A stretch of DNA of 64,000 nt from Trichothermofontia sp964536415 (GTDB lineage: Bacteria; Cyanobacteriota; Cyanobacteriia; B231): positions 48,652-112,651 of the forward strand of contig CAZHXN010000002.1 of NCBI GenBank assembly GCA_964536415.1, read 5' to 3'. Below the pieces are notes generated by a model that saw nothing but the letters and a program-made list of their open reading frames with translations, ran no database searches and had not been told where the DNA came from. Position 1 is the first letter of the stretch. Every line of letters starts with the position of its first letter. Positions 61,549 to 64,000 of this stretch are shown here, in pieces. Made by a program: the position numbers and the translations under genes.

Positions 61549-63558
61549 ATGGCAGGCAACCTCTATGCCAGAAGTACTCGCATCTCCAACTATCGGCTCT
61601 TGGGGTTAGTTGGGCAGGGGCAGTTTGGTCGCGTTTTTTGTGCCATTCATCGCAAGTCGGGGCAGATGGTAGCCCTCAAAGAACTGAAGCACGATCGCTT
61701 TCCCACCCATAAATTCCTGCGTGAGTTACGGTTCCTCCTGAGTCTTCAACATCCCAATATCGTCACCTGTCGGGCACTGGAACATACGGCCAATGGGCGC
61801 TACCTGGTCATGGACTACTGCGAAAGTGGAACCCTGCGCAATTTGGTCATGGAGGAGGCACGCCTGCATCCGGCCCATAGTCTTAAGCTGGTGATGGATA
61901 TTCTGTTGGGGTTAGAACATGCCCATAGTCGTGGGATTGTCCATTGTGATATTAAGCCGGAAAACATTCTCCTCCAGATCCAACCGGTGGGGTGGCTAGG
62001 GCGGATTTCAGACTTTGGGATTGCCCAACTGAGCCAAGACTTAAATCAGGATTTTAATACGACCGGTTCCCCGGCCTACATGGCTCCAGAGCGCTTCTAT
62101 GGTCAGTATTCGCCTGCATCGGATCTCTATGCCGTTGGGATTATTTTGTTTGAGCTATTGGTGGGGGAACGCCCCTTCTCTGGGACGCCTGCGGATTTGA
62201 TGTCGGCCCATTTGAATCAACCGGTCCAAATCCCCGCCTTTGTGCCTGAGGCCATCCAAGGGGTGATTCGTAGGGCATTACAAAAGCTCACGGGGCGGCG
62301 ATTCCACTCAGCGGCGGAAATGCTAGCGGACTTGCGATCGGCGGCCCAGGCAACGGGTTGGTCCCTGCACATGGGTACTGAACCCTCGATGGTTCCCCTC
62401 TTTTGTCGGTTTGCCAATCGTGCGGTTGCGGCTCCTGGCTCCGCACCGGCATCCGCACCGGCATCCCCTGGATACCCAACTGCACCCGCGATCGCGCCCT
62501 TTACTCCCCTACGCCAGGAACTCCTGAAAGCGCCGATTAGTTACCTCCGAGTCCAGTCTGCGCCCGCAACGTCCCAGGCACCGGCAATGGAAACCCTTTA
62601 CTGTCTCTCGCGCCAGTGGGTCTATTGCCGCACGTTTACGCCGAGTTTGCTGACGGGCCAAGAGGCGCAGCGAGCGGTCTGCCACCTACCCGTACCAGCC
62701 CAATCCTTGACGATTTTTCAGGGGGGACGCCACACGGATAAGCAAGGGGACTGTTTTGCGATCGCGGCCCAAGGGCTGTACCACCTGCCTTTTCCTGCCC
62801 CTTCTGGCCAGATATCCTCAACTGGCCTGGAAACCATCATGGTTCACCCCCAGTGTGTGTTGTCGCAGGAAACGGATTCGGCGATCGCGATTGATCCCCA
62901 CGGCTATTGGCTGGCGGCGGCTCCCCTGCTACCGAGTACGCCCAAGAGTCCCTTGTGGCTGTGGCCTTGGCCGCGTTTAGCTCCTCAGCGTGATCTGGAA
63001 TGTCGGGCGTCCCAGATTGCTCAGATTATCCCCCTGGATTCGGCCCACGGGGTCGCCATTTCCCACCGCCATCGCACCCAGGCATCCCGGTTTGAAGTTT
63101 TTAATCGGCGGGGGCGTTTTTTGGGACATCTGAATGTGCCAATCACGACGGGGGTGTTCTTCCAGGGAATCAAGCCCTACCAGTTGATGACCTATGAGCA
63201 TTTGGACGTGAGCCACTGTCTAACAGGGGTTTGCCCAATGGAGAATTGCCTGTATCCAGCGTCGCTGCTGGTGTTAGACCTAAAGCCATTCCGGGTAATT
63301 CGGTTGCCCGTGGCGATCGTGCCCACGCTGGTGGCGGCGGCTCCCTGGGGATATGTGCTGGCGGATGCGGCGGGGACCTTATTGTTTCTGGATGGGGCAG
63401 GGCAGGAAGTGGGGCAGATTGCTGGGCCAGCGCAGCCAACCGCAATCGCCTGCTTTGGCAACAATGGCTTGCTCTTGGCAACCTGGGATGAGACGGCCCA
63501 TAGTGGGTGTCTCTATACCGTGGACCTCCGCCAGCTTAATCTCGATCTCTTGTTCTGA
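61549..63558 (+). CDS. Serine/threonine protein kinase with C-terminal propeller-like domain (SpkG-like)
   Basis: A 669-residue kinase. Kinase core: GQGQFGRVF (about 22-30), ATP-binding Lys44 in VALKEL, catalytic loop HCDIKPEN with Asp134 (a non-RD form, Cys in place of Arg), DFG at 155-157 and MAPERF. From about 350 to the end the sequence has beta-propeller-like blades (FNRRGRFLGHLNVPITTGVFF, LLFLDGAGQEVGQIAGPAQPTAIACFGNNGLLLATW), perhaps a sensor. A linker rich in Pro/Ala lies at 290-330. It corresponds in position to spkG (slr0152) of the Synechocystis cluster. Start ATG 61549. Confidence 0.88.
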   Translation: MAGNLYARSTRISNYRLLGLVGQGQFGRVFCAIHRKSGQMVALKELKHDRFPTHKFLRELRFLLSLQHPNIVTCRALEHTANGRYLVMDYCESGTLRNLVMEEARLHPAHSLKLVMDILLGLEHAHSRGIVHCDIKPENILLQIQPVGWLGRISDFGIAQLSQDLNQDFNTTGSPAYMAPERFYGQYSPASDLYAVGIILFELLVGERPFSGTPADLMSAHLNQPVQIPAFVPEAIQGVIRRALQKLTGRRFHSAAEMLADLRSAAQATGWSLHMGTEPSMVPLFCRFANRAVAAPGSAPASAPASPGYPTAPAIAPFTPLRQELLKAPISYLRVQSAPATSQAPAMETLYCLSRQWVYCRTFTPSLLTGQEAQRAVCHLPVPAQSLTIFQGGRHTDKQGDCFAIAAQGLYHLPFPAPSGQISSTGLETIMVHPQCVLSQETDSAIAIDPHGYWLAAAPLLPSTPKSPLWLWPWPRLAPQRDLECRASQIAQIIPLDSAHGVAISHRHRTQASRFEVFNRRGRFLGHLNVPITTGVFFQGIKPYQLMTYEHLDVSHCLTGVCPMENCLYPASLLVLDLKPFRVIRLPVAIVPTLVAAAPWGYVLADAAGTLLFLDGAGQEVGQIAGPAQPTAIACFGNNGLLLATWDETAHSGCLYTVDLRQLNLDLLF

Positions 63559-63668
63559 AAACCAGCTTGAATCATCCAAAGCACGGGTGCGCTGACGACT
63601 GACACCTGACGACTAAAGGGTCCCTACCCGCTAGTAGGCTGGCTCGCCGCTCTTCTCCCTCACCGGCA

Positions 63669-64000
63669 CTAGCGCGATCGCTCATAGTAGCCCATGAGTT
63701 CGGCCTCGGCTAGAATATGCCCCTGCATGGCAGCGGCCACCTGGCTTTTGGTCGCACCCGGTTGCAGATCGAGGACGCGATCGAGGGCGTACAGTTTGAA
63801 GAAGTAGCGATGGCTGCCCCTGGGTGGACATGGCCCCCCGTAGCCCAGTTTGCCGAAATCATTTTTCCCCTGGCTGCCGCCTTCACTCAGGGTGCGATCG
63901 TTAGGGACGCCTTCCGGGAGGCTCCGGCGATCGGCGGGCAGGTTAAAGAGGACCCAATGGACAAAAGTCCTACCGGGGGCATCGGGATCATCACAAATGA
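63669..64000 (-). CDS. YbhB/YbcL family Raf kinase inhibitor-like protein (PEBP), partial
   Basis: The frame is open to the right window edge; only the C-terminal 110 residues are present, ending at TAG 63671-63669. Seen: DDPDAPGRTFVHWVLFNLPA (the PEBP signature), NDFGKLGYGGPCPPRGSHRYFFKLYALD (ligand-binding motif), and MQGHILAEAELMGYYERSR. The family binds phosphatidylethanolamine-like or other small anionic ligands in eukaryotes; the bacterial role is not settled. N-terminus lies beyond the window. Confidence 0.93.
   Translation of the reverse strand, partial: ICDDPDAPGRTFVHWVLFNLPADRRSLPEGVPNDRTLSEGGSQGKNDFGKLGYGGPCPPRGSHRYFFKLYALDRVLDLQPGATKSQVAAAMQGHILAEAELMGYYERSR

Noticed and set aside
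1..64000. CRISPR arrays, cas genes, insertion sequences, integrase or phage genes
   Set aside because: I saw no regularly spaced direct repeats of CRISPR type and no transposase, integrase or phage structural gene; the only nuclease-like gene is the broken Rpn copy.

Overview
The window is a 64 kb piece of a cyanobacterial chromosome. Evidence: the HIP1 octamer GCGATCGC and its GATCG core recur throughout, and several genes belong to families typical of cyanobacteria (COP23, DUF760, DUF3120, the Ftn2/ZipN division protein, the SphS/SphR phosphate two-component pair, a Slr0144/Slr0147/SpkG-type cluster). Most of the sequence is moderately GC-rich with dense, short intergenic gaps. Two N runs (20360-20369 and 49644-49704) and one reading frame cut at each end show it is part of a draft scaffold. 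I cannot name genus or species.

Layout. 1-2.2 kb: N-terminal half of an outer-membrane TpsB/FhaC transporter and a stop-interrupted Rpn-type nuclease gene. 2.2-8.1 kb: a Crp/Fnr regulator, tyrS, pyrF, a secreted unknown, an intergenic stretch that looks like a structured RNA with a tiny ORF, then DUF1499, scpB and DUF760 genes. 8.2-19.5 kb: B12-binding radical SAM enzyme, Nudix hydrolase, malQ, RodZ-like protein with a pseudouridine synthase, sphS/sphR, and ftn2/zipN. 19.8-31.3 kb: pdhA (with gap), a ChaC-like cyclotransferase, COP23, menG/ubiE, a frameshifted mtnP, an L,D-transpeptidase, cobO, a GH13 enzyme, a glycosyltransferase, DUF3120 and a TIGR01777 oxidoreductase. 31.5-42.5 kb: glycosyltransferase, acetamidase/formamidase, TSUP permease, RTX protein, PAS-GGDEF protein, slipin, helix-turn-helix protein, U32 enzyme, two unknowns and def.

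42.6-49.3 kb is a surface-polysaccharide island: a Wzt-type ATPase, UDP-galactopyranose mutase and four glycosyltransferases. It is strikingly AT-rich and nearly devoid of HIP1. The composition changes inside the wzt gene itself, so the island probably came in by recombination. 49.5-58.4 kb returns to host composition: a CHAT-domain protease-like gene, tRNA-Lys, a thioredoxin-fold protein, a C-terminal processing protease, recJ, a membrane-anchored unknown and a histidine phosphatase.

59.0-63.6 kb is a compact operon-like set of two V4R proteins, two small proteins and a Ser/Thr kinase. It matches the outline of the Synechocystis slr0144-slr0152 photosystem II assembly cluster but lacks the ferredoxin-type genes. 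A PEBP-family gene runs off the right edge.

Points most worth a second look: the structured RNA and mini-ORF at 5.8-6.07 kb; the reduced V4R/kinase operon with a repeated short motif in one small protein; the GGDEF protein with a destroyed active site but an intact I-site; the mosaic wzt gene; a family of long perfect hairpins sharing the same flank; and three arrays of TTAA motifs at helical spacing, one of them at sphS.
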